Assembly (NCBI GenBank): GCA_039707465.1
Contig: CM077645.1
Coordinates: 147,494,503 to 147,558,502 of the forward strand
Reading direction: 5' to 3'
DNA from: Rhabdophis nuchalis
Taxonomy: Eukaryota; Chordata; Lepidosauria; Squamata; Natricidae
Length of the DNA stretch: 64,000 nt
The first letter of the stretch is position 1. Each line of letters opens with the position of its first letter. Below the pieces are notes generated by a model. The model did no database searches. It was not told the origin of the DNA and was given only the letters and a program-made list of their open reading frames with translations. A program made the position numbers and the translations under genes. Below, in pieces: positions 52,973 to 64,000 of the stretch.

Positions 52973-53884
52973 ATGTAGAATCATAAGAATGAAAACAGTT
53001 TACTCTTGGTCTCCTCCGGTCCCTGGATTAATTAATTGGAGATTGCTTTATTCTCTCAAGGACATACCTGATAGCAAGACAAATGCTGGGAACTAAGATT
53101 TGAAAATGAATCTGAACATATGGTTGATTACTCACTCTAGGTCTCTTTTGTCATCGCAGTAATGGTGCTACCCTTTCTACCTTAAAGGCCATGATTCAGT
53201 TGCTTATTGTGCATCAACTGTGGGTGTTCTTTTCTTTTTTCCCTAGAAATCGTGCTGGGAATAAACGTCATCTATTAATCTAGGAAAAGATGTAAGAACA
53301 CAACTTCCTTTGGGGGGGACAAAAAAAATTTCAGATTGATCCAAACAGAGCCTAACTCTATATCACAATGGAGAACAGATTCCACATACAATTTTAATAA
53401 ATTCCAGAGAGTGTTCCTATTGAGCTTTGGCAGGTCCAATAAGACAGTGTCTTGCTTTGCTCAGTTCAATTGCATCCAGTTTGCAGAAACTGTGTCTCGT
53501 GACTAATAAATCTACTAGTGGAACATAAGGTGTCATAGCAAGAGGTCTTATTAGACAATGCAAATTATGTCATTGTTTCCCACATTAGGAAAAGTTTTCT
53601 TGGAGGCTACAGCTTTCTCGGCTCATTCTCATTCAGATACTAAATTTAGCTTTCAGAATCCAGATTTCACCTTTATAGTATCCTCAAGTAGAGAGCATAC
53701 AACAAGGCTCAATAGGCTGTATGATGACAGACAATATCTACTGCATGACAGAGCAAGTGAAGGGCCTTAGAAGGCTCCAAGTACCCTTTTCAGTATTTTC
53801 TAGATTGTGGTGGGAGAATTTGACCAACAATGCCTAATTTTCAACTGCATAATTTATCTTCAATTGTTAAACTCCAAAAGGGCT
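52973..53884. other. No gene recognised
   Basis: No ORF or repeat I can classify. Confidence 0.4.
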
Positions 53885-55290
53885 CTGTACCGAGACGGCA
53901 TTGGTCACGTTGGTTGATGATCTCTGGAGGGCGCGGGATAGAGGATATTCCTCTATCCTAGTCCTATTAGACCTCTCAGCGGCTTTTGATACCATCGACC
54001 ATGGTATCCTATTGCGCCGACTGGGGGGGTTGGGGCTGGGAGGCACCGTTTTGCGGTGGTTCTCGTCCTACCTCTCTGGTCGGTCGCAATATGTGTTGGC
54101 AGGGGGGCAGAGGTCAGCCTCGAGACCCCTCATATGTGGGGTACCTCAGGGGTCGGTCCTCTCGCCCCTACTGTTCAACACATATATGAAGCCGCTGGGT
54201 GAGATCATCCGTGGTTTTGGGGTGGGATATCATCTGTACGCTGATGATACTCAGTTGTACATATCCACCCCAGACCACCCCAACGATGCCGTCGAGATTA
54301 TGTCCCGGTGCTTGGAAGCCGTACGGATCTGGATGGGTGGTAACAAACTCAAGCTCAACCCGTCCAAGACTGAGTGGCTGTGGCTTCCGGCGCCCCGGTT
54401 CAGCCAGATTATTCCAACTCTGGCCATTGGGGGCGAAACACCGGCCCCCGTGGAGAGGGCGCGCAATTTGGGTGTCCTCCTGGATTCCCGGCTGTCTATG
54501 GAAGATCATGTGGCAGTCGTGGCCAGGGGGGCGTTTCATCAGGTACGCCTGATGCGCCAATTGCGCCCCTTACTGGACCGGGGTGCCTTACGCACAGTCA
54601 CTCAAGCACTTGTCACCTCTCAACTCGACTACTGTAATGCTCTCTACATGGGGCTCCCCTTGAGGTGCACCCGAAAGCTGCAGCTAATCCAGAACACAGC
54701 CGCGCGGGTGATTACGGGAGCGCCTAGACACTCCCACATAACACCTATCCTGCGCGAGCTGCACTGGCTTCCTGTGGTCTTTCGGGTGCGCTTCAAGGTT
54801 TTAACAACCATCTTTAAAGCGCTCCATGGCTCGGGGCCTAGTTATATGCGAGACCGCCTCCTGCCCCATACATCCCTCAGACCGATACGCTCCCACAGAG
54901 AGGGCCTCCTCAGGGTGCCGTCGGCTGGACAATGCCGACTGGCGACACCCAGGGGAAGAGCCTTCTCTGTGGCGGGCCCAGCCCTCTGGAACGACTTACC
55001 CCCTGAACTCCGCACCATCTCCGACCTCCGCCTCTTCCGCAAGTGTCTGAAGACACATCTATTCCATCTAGCCGGCCTAGCGTAACCTCCATTACTGACT
55101 ATTAGACAGTTTTAAACTTGGGATTTTTAATTCGGTTTTTAGCGCAGGGTTTATTTATTAGAATAAGTTTTTTAAATTTTATATATTTTATATATTTTGT
55201 ATGTATTTTAACATCCCTGTGCGCCGCCCTGGGTCCATTTGGAGAAGGGCGGGGTATAAATTTAATAAAATAAAAATAAAATAAATAAAC
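53885..55290 (+). mobile_element. L2-clade LINE, 5'-truncated, long ORF
   Basis: Plus-strand L2 copy starting inside the RT domain and ending in the (AAAAT)n tail. The 3' UTR carries CCTGTGCGCCGCCCTGGGTC and the complementary GAGAAGGGCGGGGTATAA. It is the youngest L2 here, as its frame is open throughout. Confidence 0.92.
53901..55085 (+). pseudogene. L2 ORF2, RT and C-terminal part
   Basis: 394 residues, missing the endonuclease and the first RT blocks. Motifs: LVLLDLSAAFDTIDHGIL (21-38, catalytic Asp in DLSAAFD), CGVPQGSVLSPLLFN, YHLYADDTQLYIS (catalytic YADD), LNPSKTEWLWL (thumb-side), then LGVLLDSRLSMEDH and the C-terminal block LHWLPVVFRVRFKVL ... FSVAGPALWNDLPPELR. The frame is complete to its natural stop, but 5' truncation makes it non-functional. 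It is the best reference for the other L2 pieces in the window. Confidence 0.93.
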
Positions 55291-55616
55291 ATATACAGGC
55301 TTCGTGTCTTTATATCTTTACAGCTCCCAAACTCTGAGAAATGACAATTTTCAGTCCTATCTATCAAGTGACATTATCTTATCAAGAATATCTCCAACTG
55401 GTTTGAAGCTCCATGTCTTGGTTTCAAAAGCCAGATAGCCAACTACCAAGTCAGATCATTAATTAGAATATACTATTTCTGTGTATTAAGTGCATTTATT
55501 TATTAATCAAATTTACATGGCTGCCTGTCTCATGAGAGGCTACTCCTGACAGGATACCATAAGCTGCTTTATTCCTATAGGGTTGTTAAGCTGAATACTG
55601 TACTTATAATACAGGT

Positions 55617-55976
55617 CAGTGATGGTGTCGAGGGTCAAAAAGGGAGCACGTGCACATGCTTGTCTGGGACGCAACCCCGAAGAGGAGCTGCCAAGGGGGC
55701 ATGCACGCACCAGAAAATGCACTTCTGGTTTCTGGCAGGCACATACACGCCAGCCAGCTAGACATCTGGTTATTGAAGCGCATGCACGCATCTGGCTGGC
55801 ACACATATACATGCTGGAAAGTGAAAGACCAGCTCTTCCAGTTTCCGGCACTGTCACACATACAAAGGCCATCTGATTGTCGCGCATGCATGCATGCCAG
55901 AAACCCAGAATGTGTCCCAGCTGACATGGCTCCATGTGCTACTTCAGCCATGCGTGCTATAGGTTCACCATCACAG
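55617..55976. mobile_element. hAT element, TSD ATAYAGGT
   Basis: Ends CAGTGATGGTGTCGAGG / GGTTCACCATCACAG; flanks ATACAGGT / ATATAGGT match at seven of eight positions. CG/CA-rich and non-coding; same group as 39578 and 61277. Confidence 0.88.
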
Positions 55977-56454
55977 ATATAGGTGGTGGGAGGTCTATTG
56001 GCCTAAAGCAATATTTGATAAATGAAAGATGTGTTAACTCTTCCAGCTAATATCATGATTCTGTTTAAAATCATAATCCAAAGTTATTATTCTTCCTAAG
56101 AGAGCATCTAGCCTTGGTCCGGTATCATTGCAAAGACTCTACTGAACAATTCTTATCCCATGCCCACTCAAATGAATGCAAAGAGGAAACAATGTACTAT
56201 TTGCTTACTCACTGCTAAATATGTAAATATCTAAATAAACCCCATGGGGATCATGACAAAAACCTTTTTTAAAGGAGAAAAGTCAAAGAAGAAAGAAGAA
56301 GGCAGTTATAAAAATGTCAGGCAGAAAGCGAAAACGAAAGATATTGGACAGGATGTATGCCCAACCGAAAGAGAAGTCACTTTTTCTGAATATTGTTCTT
56401 TCTTCCTACGATAGTCATGCAAAACTTCAGCAAATTTAACAGGACCAAAGCAAT

Positions 56455-56712
56455 AGTGGAGCGCGATGACACACGTGGTTAGGATGCTGGGTTGACCAAT
56501 TGCAAGCTGTTCAAAGCCTGAGTACTGCTATATGTCAGAGTGAGCTCCCGTTGTTTGCTCCAGCTCCTGCCAACCTGGCAGTTCAAGCATTCAAATGTGA
56601 GTAGATAAATAGGTACCACTTTGGAGGACTCATTAATGGAGACTTGAAAGGAGCCCCCCAACTGGTCATCCCCCGGCAATGGTGATGTCAGCACCTGATC
56701 CTTTCACCATGG
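56455..56712 (+). mobile_element. tRNA SINE (BovB-tailed type), diverged
   Basis: Plus strand: a tRNA-like start (ACGTGGTTAGGATGCTGGGT), B-box-like GTTCAAAGCCT, then GTGAGCTCCCGTTGTTTGCT and CTCCTGCCAACCTGGCAGTT, which match the body of the SINE at 35388-35744. Confidence 0.75.
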
Positions 56713-57954
56713 TAACACTTCGGTGCTTCCAACACAGAAGTAGTAATAGTATCAGTATTGGTTAAGTAGCTGAGCTCAAGCCAAGCAAAATCCCACCCTG
56801 AAGTACAATAAACCAGCCCAGGTGTTTACAATGCTAAGGGTAATTGCTGGGCTCTTAATCCAGACACTGTTTCTTTTTATTGAGGTAAACAATAGGAATA
56901 AACTGCATTTCGGATTTTTGACTTTTCCTGATATTACCCATTTTATGTATTATTACCCACCTTTATTACAAAGAATTCTGAAGTGGTTTGCAAAATGTTA
57001 AATCCCAAAAATAGGACGGATTAAAATTGCACTTAAAATCAAAGTTACAAAAACAGAATAAAATCTCTTGAAGAGTCAAAACCAGAGCAAAAGGAGGAAT
57101 AAAAGTACTACAATAATTTTATAGATTATTGCTTTTCAATGTTTAAACAAACAACTAGATAAAATAACTGGGGAGGCCATTGTCATTCTGGCTGAGTTTG
57201 GGGATTAAGATTGCTGAATTTCAAAACAAAACAGAAGTGCATTATTGGTCTTAGATTTGCACGATCCCTCATTGACGTTTGATATAATTGATCATGACAT
57301 GTTTTCTGGGTGGTTTAAATGGCTGAGTTGGCAGGATTTCCCCACCCCACCCCACTCCCCAGTTTTGCTGTTCCTTGAAGAATTGGTTTCAGAAGCTAGA
57401 AATGAACAATAATCCTAGCTCTTTCTCCGTTAAAATTTATCTTGCCTATTATGTGGTTCACACACGTCCTGTTTTAAAAGTTGTGAAAACAAGTCTCCTT
57501 TAATTCTAAAATGCAGTTAGCACAATAGACAAGTATCAATATAGAAAAGCTGAGTGGTTGATTCCCTCTTTCAATTACTGTTCATTCAGTCTATATTTTC
57601 GGTTAATGCTGGTATACCACGGAAAGATGAATGTGATATTTGTGGCTTTGTTTGCACAGTATTAGCATTTGTCTTTGTGATTAAAGCAAACAAATAATTG
57701 CCTTTGGAACAGATCACCTCAAGAGCTATATTCCTATATGAACAGAATACATATTTATTTATTAAGGTGCTGAAATGGCATCTTTTATTTTTGGAATTCC
57801 CATCCCTACTTTTTTCTCCAATGGAAAGCATACCTAAACAGATAAGTATGTACAGCCAGGTCTCAAGAACAAATAATGAAAAATACTGATAAGAAACAAG
57901 GCTCCTAAAAGAGTGATATCAATCCAGATTACAGTATAATACTTATCAACTCAG
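56713..57954. other. No gene; candidate CNE at 57480-57840
   Basis: The segment 57480-57840 is repeat-free with mixed AT-rich texture (GCTTTGTTTGCACAGTATTA; GTGATTAAAGCAAACAAATA) suggestive of a conserved regulatory element. The rest is unclassified. Confidence 0.25.
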
Positions 57955-58014
57955 TCTAAGGAGAAATGTTACTTTGAACGGTCACTAAAAAATGAACGGT
58001 CACTAAGAAATGTT

Positions 58015-58104
58015 ACTTTGAACGGTCACTAAATGAACTGTTATAAGTGAAGGACTACATGTAGTCCTTCACTTATAACAGTTCATTTAGTGACCGTTCA
58101 AAGT
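58015..58104. repeat. 90-bp perfect palindrome
   Basis: Two 45-base arms with no spacer meet at CTACATGTAG (centre 58059/58060). Both arms are terminal sequence of the mariner-type MITE. Confidence 0.95.
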
Positions 58105-58158
58105 TACAGCAGCACTAAAAATAAGTGATGCATAACCATTTTTCACAGTTACGGTCTT

Positions 58159-58432
58159 AATACAATAGCAGAGTTGGAAGGGACCTTGGAGGTCTTCTAG
58201 TCCAACCCCCTGCCTAGGAAGGAAACCCTATACCATTTCAGACAAATGGCTATCCAACATCTTCTTAAAGACTTCCAGTGTTGGGGCTTTCACAACTTCT
58301 GGAGGCAAGCTGTTCCACTGATTAATTGATCTAACTGTCAGGAAATTTCTCCTGAGTTCTAAGTTGCTTCTCTCCTTGATTAGTTTCCACCCACAGCTTC
58401 TTGTTCTACCGCAGGTGCCTTGGAGAATAGTC
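58159..58432 (-). mobile_element. CR1 3' end inside MITE
   Basis: Minus-strand, 5'-truncated CR1: tail AATACAATAGCAGAGTTGG, then 3' UTR and the ORF2 C-terminus (complement of VRTINLWNSLPPEV-like coding). GTCTT occurs on both sides (about 58153 and 58430), a possible 5-bp target duplication like that of copy B. Confidence 0.88.
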
Positions 58433-58596
58433 TTTGAAGCATCCCCTTGAATATGTGATCAAAATTCAGATGCTTGGCAACTGGTTCATACTTATGGCCA
58501 TTGTTGTGACCCAAGGTGACTTCACAACAGAAATTTTGGGCTCATTTGTTGTTGTATGTTGAGCCCATGGAGATGAAATCGGGATTGCATCTATAG

Positions 58597-58731
58597 CAGG
58601 GATGTCCAAACTTGGGAACTTTAAGACTTGTGGACTTCAACTCCCAGAATTCCCCAGCCAGCATAACTGGCTGGGGAATTCTGGGAGTTGAAGTCCACAA
58701 GTCTTAAGGTTCCCAAGTTTGGACATCCCTG
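58597..58731. mobile_element. Palindromic hAT MITE, TSD ATCTATAG
   Basis: 135 bp, CAGGGATGTCCAAACTTGGG ... CCCAAGTTTGGACATCCCTG, with perfect 8-bp duplications ATCTATAG (58589-58596, 58732-58739). Confidence 0.95.
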
Positions 58732-59199
58732 ATCTATAGGCATGGCATTCTCTATGGCTGGGCTTGGCACAGAGAAGTCCCTCTTCGTTTTCCTCAAAAC
58801 ATACCTCAACTTTAATCCCTATTTGGGCAGATCTTAGCTGTTGTAGTCTTTCTTATGGAAAGAGACATCCTTGGCATATCTTAACGTTAGTTCTTTGGGT
58901 TTTTAAAGGTAGCCAAAGACCTTGCTGCCAATGGTTAGCATGAATAAAAAATGTTACCTGAATGACAAACGGGAAATGTTCAGCCCTCTCTTCCTTCAAG
59001 GGTGTGTCTGTGTTTGTGTGTGTCTGTGCATGTGTGCTTTTATTGGTTCATTTTCAGCAACTTGCTAATGTTAACTGTTTTGAGCTCTGAGTGTCAGGGT
59101 TCCAGGTAATACACATATACATAACAAACAGAACTCCGAGGCAAGCAGTTTCCTCAAAGAACAAGTTTATTGGATATATCATTTTGGCACAGTCTAGGG

Positions 59200-59334
59200 C
59201 AGAGGTGTCCAAACTTGGAAACTTTAAGAGTTGTGGACTTCAATTCCCAGAATTCCCCAGCCAGCCATGCTGGCTGGGGAATTCGGGGAGTTGAAGTCCA
59301 CAAGCCTTAAAATTCCCAAGTTTGGACACCCCTG
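59200..59334. mobile_element. Palindromic hAT MITE, TSD GTCTAGGG
   Basis: 135 bp, CAGAGGTGTCCAAACTTGG ... CCAAGTTTGGACACCCCTG, with perfect 8-bp duplications GTCTAGGG (59192-59199, 59335-59342). Only about 470 bp from the previous copy. Confidence 0.95.
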
Positions 59335-59653
59335 GTCTAGGGAAAACCGACTCTAAAGGTTCCCACAGTTTTCACCTGATAAAAAGTAAACGTTGTTTCC
59401 CTTTCTCCAAACTATTAGTCGTACGGTCCAATCAAGGTGCTGTCCGGTTGCTTGGGAACTTTACTCCTCCTCTCTTCAGCCACCTGTGGGTATGGCCTTG
59501 GTTCTCAGGGGAAACTATTTTGTTTTGGTTATAAAACCCCAGCTGTCTCTATTCCACCCCTCCCTATCCCCAGAACCAATGGCAACACTGAAGCCTCCAA
59601 TATGGCCTCAGTCGGGCTAGCTTCAGAGTTGACACTGAGTACTTGAAGGAAAG

Positions 59654-59683
<30 letters not shown>
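59654..59683. repeat. (AC)n microsatellite
   Basis: About 15 AC units. Confidence 0.95.
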
Positions 59684-59685
<2 letters not shown>

Positions 59686-60750
59686 ATGCAAAATGCATGA
59701 CTCCTGTCCTGTTGCCCTAAATACCTCAGAAGACCTATCCAGCTTTTTACAGGCAGAATTCAATGTAATAGTCTTGTCTTGTTATATGTATGATATCTGC
59801 TCTATGCTATGTTTTCAGGAAGATGTCATCCAAGGGAGGTTGAAAGATTAAAATATTTATTAAAGGGTAGAGCAAAAGCTTTGAAAATACCCATCAATAG
59901 TAAATATCAGTTCCATGGGCTGTTTGGGAACAGTGTACACATGTAAAGATACATTTTGGAAAGATAATTTTAGAAACAGTACTGTAAACAATATTTCTAG
60001 AATTTCATCACTATTAGAATAATAACTATGAAAATTACTAGCTACTGTGCCAAGTACAATTTTGTGCTTTCATCATATTTCAATGTCTTGTTTGACAAAC
60101 TCCCATCTGATAAAACAAAAGTTTAAAGCTACAGATTCTCATGCTAGTTTACAGTTATCTTAAATTTTATGACTTTTGGAAATGTTCTTATTTTCCAGCC
60201 AACTACCTTTCTTTGTTGTACTGTTTGGATCATATCATTTGACATTGGGATCCTACACTGAGGATCTGTGAAAACAATTTTATTCCACCTAGATTGGGAG
60301 TCTAATCTTTGTGAGCACCTCTCCTCTCTCTGTATTAGGAAATTCTGCCTAAAACGGTTGAGGCAGATATTACAGGATACCTAAAATTATCCCTTATCGT
60401 AAAAACAGTGTACTTCATTTCAGTTCTATTTTTGCCAGGTGAGAGCTTTTATATTTCTAAAAATGCATTGTTTCCTCTTGTTTCTTCTTCCCAAATACCT
60501 TTTGGAGATCCTTATTGTAACTAACAACAGTTCAGGTTATGACAGACAACAGCTTGTCTACAGAATAGCCCTAACAGAATAACCAAAACTGCAGAAATTG
60601 ATTTAAGACTAGCCACTTTCCATTCTTACCCCATTTTTTGTTTTTTTGCAAAGAGGCCTCGTGAAAAGTTTTGGGGAATTGAATGCTCAGATACTCTTTT
60701 ATAAGCTTTTTGAATTGGCGTAATATAGGCACTGATTTAATATGTTCTTT
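59684..60750. other. No gene recognised
   Basis: AT-rich, repeat-poor, no supported ORF. Confidence 0.4.
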
Positions 60751-60759
60751 GGATGTTCT

Positions 60760-61156
60760 TCGTTTTGAAAAAGTTTTATTGGGTTTTATAAATTTTTTAC
60801 AAATAGGGTAAAGGGTAAGGTGTAAAAAGACATTTTGAGAACTTGCACGTCGAAGTTGTCGACTTCTTCCGAGACTTCATAACAGAAAATAGATAATACA
60901 TTTAACTTTCATTTGTACTACAAAGTGGAGAAAAATGCAAATATATCATTGTAAAAAACTATGCTAGCAAACATGTATAAACATCCAAACAATTATTATG
61001 TTATATTGAAATAAAGTCACTTTTGAGATCTAAGTCTTTTGGCAATTGTATCTTCTTCTCCCTGGCCCCCAGCGGGCGGGGCCGCAGCACCCTCTGCTCC
61101 CCCATTTTCATCCTCCAGGATTGAGGAATGTTTTTTGAGAAAGGCTTCCACCTCTA
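60760..61156 (-). mobile_element. HAL1-like element, 5'-truncated copy 2
   Basis: Minus strand: the last part of the L1 ORF1 frame (complement of CAGCGGGCGGGGCCGCAGC and GAGGAATGTTTTTTGAGAAA), the stop region (AGATCTAAGTCTTTTGGC), the same 3' UTR as 42490-42738, and an A-rich tail. A 9-bp duplication GGATGTTCT flanks it (60751-60759, 61157-61165), so it is an independent retrotransposition. Confidence 0.85.
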
Positions 61157-61276
61157 GGATGTTCTATACAAATTGAAGCACTGGGTTTATTAACAATTAT
61201 GTACCAGCAAATGCAATTGATGATTGGTCAATTATGTGCCATCAAGTTATTGTTGATTCTTAGCACCCATCTAGAC

Positions 61277-61632
61277 CAGGGTTGGCAAACCTTTTTTGCA
61301 CTGAGCACTGAAACGGGAGCGCGCACCTGTGCGTGGGGGAGCACCAGAAACCGGAAAAGCAGCTCTCTAGCACATATGCATGGGAGCACCAGAAACTAGA
61401 AGAGCCGTTCCCCAGTGCACATGTGCACAATGGGAAGCTGGTTTCCAGAGTGTTCCTGTGCGCCAGGGAGCTGTTCTTCCAGTTTCTGGCACTCCTGTGC
61501 ACGCGAAGACTAGCTGGCTGGTGCGCATGTGCACGCTGGAACCCGGAAGAGTAACAGGTGATGGCTGATGTGCCCAGAGAGATGGCTCTGCATACCACTT
61601 CCAGCACTCATGCCATAAATTTGCCATCACAG
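61277..61632. mobile_element. hAT element, TSD AYCTAGAC
   Basis: Ends CAGGGTTGGCAAACC / AATTTGCCATCACAG; flanks ATCTAGAC / ACCTAGAC match at seven of eight positions. Same group as 39578 and 55617. Confidence 0.88.
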
Positions 61633-61640
61633 ACCTAGAC

Positions 61641-63130
61641 CACCTACCCCTAACCTGATCCTTCAGGTCTTCTTCCAATGGTGCACTCATTGTCACTGTA
61701 ACAGAGTCTATCCGTCTTGTTTGTAATTGATCTCTTGTTCTTTCCTTCCACCTTTCCCAGCATTAGAGTCTTCTCTGAATGACTTAGATCTTTGACTAAT
61801 GTGTCCTAAATAGGATAAAATGAGCCTGGTCATTTGGACCTCGAATGAGAATTATGTTGAATCTAGCTCAATTCTGACTAAACAAGTACTTACTGTAACA
61901 TCGTTATAGTAATCACTTCTAAAACTGTACTGATTTATAAAAACAACCTACATGTATAGATTAGCATGCATGCAGTTTTAGCTTCCTTTCTGGTGGTATA
62001 GAAATATTTGCCTTATATACACCATTAACACCCTGTCTGCTCATTAGAAATGGTATCAATTCTTTCCTTTCTATCAGATTCCAGAACAATGGTACTGCCG
62101 GGCTTTTTGAGCTACTCTGTGGTAGATTAGGTGTGGGCAAACAAACTCCTGTTTTATCCAGTTCAGTAAAGTGTCTTAGTGACCAAGGATCGGTTCTCAC
62201 AGTTTCAGCACCTGTGGCAACTACAGCTTTTTCTGAAGTCATCCTTGACCATAGTCAGAATTGTCACAATACTGTTTTTGAAAAGGATTATCTTTTCAAA
62301 GTATTTTAATTGGCAATATGATTGCTCTGTTACCTAGCCATGTTTTTACTGATTTCTTTCTGGGACACTTGGAGGAACTTATTATCACCTTTAAATATAT
62401 AAATATTTTGGATCTGGGATATTTAAAAGACAAAGTGCTTCTTCATGATCTTGCCTATTCACTAAGACCAACAGATGTTCTGTTCTGGCCTACAGTGGTT
62501 TACATATGAGAGGTATACTAGACAAAAAAGTTTGGGGTTGTGACACCAAATTGTGAAATTTAACGTCTTTCCACTCCTCTGGCAATAATTTGCTAATAAA
62601 AACATTATATGTAGTTGAAGCATTCATAGTGGGTGGTTTGTTTTGTCTGATCCATTCTACTGTAAATCTTAATGTAATTTTTGTGATTTTATTGCTGCTC
62701 CTCTCATAATTTAAATTAATTGGTTTAATGTGCTTATATAGGTCATTATTCTCTTTAGATAAAAAGTTTATATTTAAACAAATAAGTTCCACTTTATTTG
62801 TATTCTTAGATTTTAGAACGTATAAGAATAAGGACTGGACTAGGATAGCAAATCCTTTTAAACAAATAATTTAACCTCTCCAAATTTACCTTCACATTAT
62901 TTCGATATGCTTTTTGGATCTTGATTATACCTGCCAGATGGTCTATCTTGTGACCGAAGGGCATGCTGTCAGTAAGAAACTTTTTGCAAAATTTCCTCTA
63001 ATTCTGAGCTGCATGAGGAAGAAGTATTATTATTATTTTAGTCATCCCTTGAAGATACAGCATAAACCAAGCAAATGCTTTCTAGATGGAATTTGTGTTT
63101 TCATCTTGATGGAGAATTGTCTTACAGTGA
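61641..63130. other. No gene recognised
   Basis: A 100-residue minus-strand frame (62490-62792) is lysine/asparagine-rich without recognisable motifs. It may be old LINE material. Confidence 0.35.
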
Positions 63131-63735
63131 TAAATAAATAAAATAAATAATTTAATTTATAACCCGCTCTCTCTCCCCGAAGGGACTCGAGGCGGGGCAC
63201 AGGGAAATTAAAAATGCATATAAAATCACAGACAATACAATATTAAAAAAGAATTAAACGAAACCCTGTGCTAAAATCCCCAAAGCTAAAACAAACCCCT
63301 AAAAACCCCTGACAACAGTTAAGTTATCCCAAGCCGGCCAAGCAAAAGAAATGTGTTTTTAATTTTTGACGGAAGGAGCGGAGGTCCGTAGTTGTTCTAA
63401 TATCGGGGGGAAGGTCGTTCCAGAGGGTCGGGCCTGCCACAGAGAAGGCCCTTCTCCTGGGCGTCGCCCGCTGGCACAGCCTAGTGGACGGCGCCCGGAG
63501 AGGTCCCTCTCTGTGGGAGCGAATCGGCCGCAGGGATGTATGGGGCAGGATGCGATCCCGCAGTTAACTAGGTCCCGTGCCATGGAGCGCTTTAAAAATG
63601 ATAACCAACACCTTGAAGCGCACCCGAAAGACGACAGGCAGCCAATGCAGCTCGCGCAGGAGCGGTGTTACATGGGAAAACCTAGAGGTTCCCATAATTG
63701 CCCGCGTGGCTGCATTCTGGACAAGCTGAAGTCTT
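63131..63735 (-). mobile_element. L2-clade LINE 3' end
   Basis: Minus strand. (AAAT)n tail, 3' UTR with CTCTCTCCCCGAAGGGACTC, then the ORF2 C-terminus (63564-63830: LQLVQNAATRAIMG, LRELHWLPVVFRVRFKVL). It is the same subfamily as 24041-24360. Confidence 0.88.
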
Positions 63736-64000
63736 GAACTAAAGTAACTATTGGTGGGCCTTGTTGCTATCAGATAATTAAATATAGACATAAAATTGAA
63801 TTCCAGTACATTAGTTGGAATATATTCCATAATTGAAGACTAACAAAATGGCTTGCAGATGCATAGGCTGTATCTGGGAGTTCATGCTAAGCAGGCCTCT
63901 CCAGAAGGGAACTGTGAAGCTTTTATTTGTTGAACCTGAGATGTAATAAACCTGGCTCAGAAACTGGAAAAACTAGTTCTCCTCAACACCACATATGCAC
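63736..64000. other. No gene recognised
   Basis: The first about 100 bp extend the L2 frame weakly; the rest is unclassified. Confidence 0.4.

Larger units (their letters stand above)
57955..58575. mobile_element. Mariner-type MITEs, head to head, one split by CR1
   Basis: Left of 58059 is a MITE end in one orientation, and right of 58060 is the same end in the other. The right MITE stops at about 58158, is interrupted by a CR1 fragment, and resumes at about 58433 (TTTGAAGCATCCCCTTGAAT) to about 58560. Confidence 0.75.

Noticed and set aside
52607..52978. 123-residue Ala/Gly/Pro-rich ORF and its antisense
   Set aside because: It lies entirely in the CG-rich hAT element 52588-52972; composition keeps frames open by chance.
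55540..55982. Cysteine/histidine-rich ORFs on both strands (also at 61.2-61.7 kb and 39.5-39.9 kb)
   Set aside because: All coincide with members of one CA/GCATG-rich hAT family; the open frames are shared repeat artefacts.
62490..62792. 100-residue minus-strand ORF as a host exon
   Set aside because: No recognisable domain, AT-rich codons only, no splice context that I can support.

Overview
This window reads as vertebrate nuclear DNA, almost certainly from a squamate reptile and more likely a snake than a lizard (inference). The reasons are CR1 LINEs with (TATTG)n tails, many L2-clade LINE fragments, a BovB-tailed tRNA SINE, abundant hAT and mariner-type miniature elements, and very long tri- to pentanucleotide microsatellites. 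I find no host protein-coding exon, rRNA, genuine tRNA gene or CRISPR array. It looks like intergenic (or deep intronic) DNA built from layers of transposable elements, with a few quiet stretches that could be conserved non-coding elements.

Layout. 1-7 kb: old CR1 and L2 pieces, a likely solo LTR and microsatellites. 7.1-9.5 kb: a four-level nest (mariner-like MITE > L2 > L1 > palindromic hAT MITE). 10.4-13.5 kb: a decayed L1 ORF2 split by an L2 insertion and a hAT element. 14-25 kb: MITEs, an interrupted tRNA SINE, an L2 insertion with foldback junctions, and an L1-like insertion with a 16-bp target duplication. 25.8-33.7 kb: a recent CR1 broken by a second, apparently complete CR1 with two open ORFs (zinc-ribbon/SGNH-esterase ORF1 and endonuclease/RT ORF2) and tandem 5' monomers. 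34-42 kb: SINE, CR1 and hAT pieces. 42.2-46 kb: an L1-ORF1-only (HAL1-like) element and a cluster of tRNA-like repeats. 47-64 kb: hAT elements, a 312-bp inverted duplication, an L2 RT ORF, a second HAL1-like copy and L2 remnants.

The most interesting signal is at 44.3-46.0 kb. Five copies of a tRNA-derived repeat each carry, 11-14 nt downstream of the Pol III B box, a 47-nt module that folds as a type I hammerhead ribozyme. Two copies (44710-44756 minus, 45247-45293 plus) keep the whole catalytic core and all three helices. Helices II and III differ between those two copies by compensatory changes, and helix I does so in a third copy. This suggests a hammerhead-bearing SINE family that I cannot match to a named one.

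Other notable points: the HAL1-like family seen twice; ten hAT insertions whose 8-bp target duplications all centre on TA (Buster-like), against a second hAT group that lacks this; and repeated foldback junctions.
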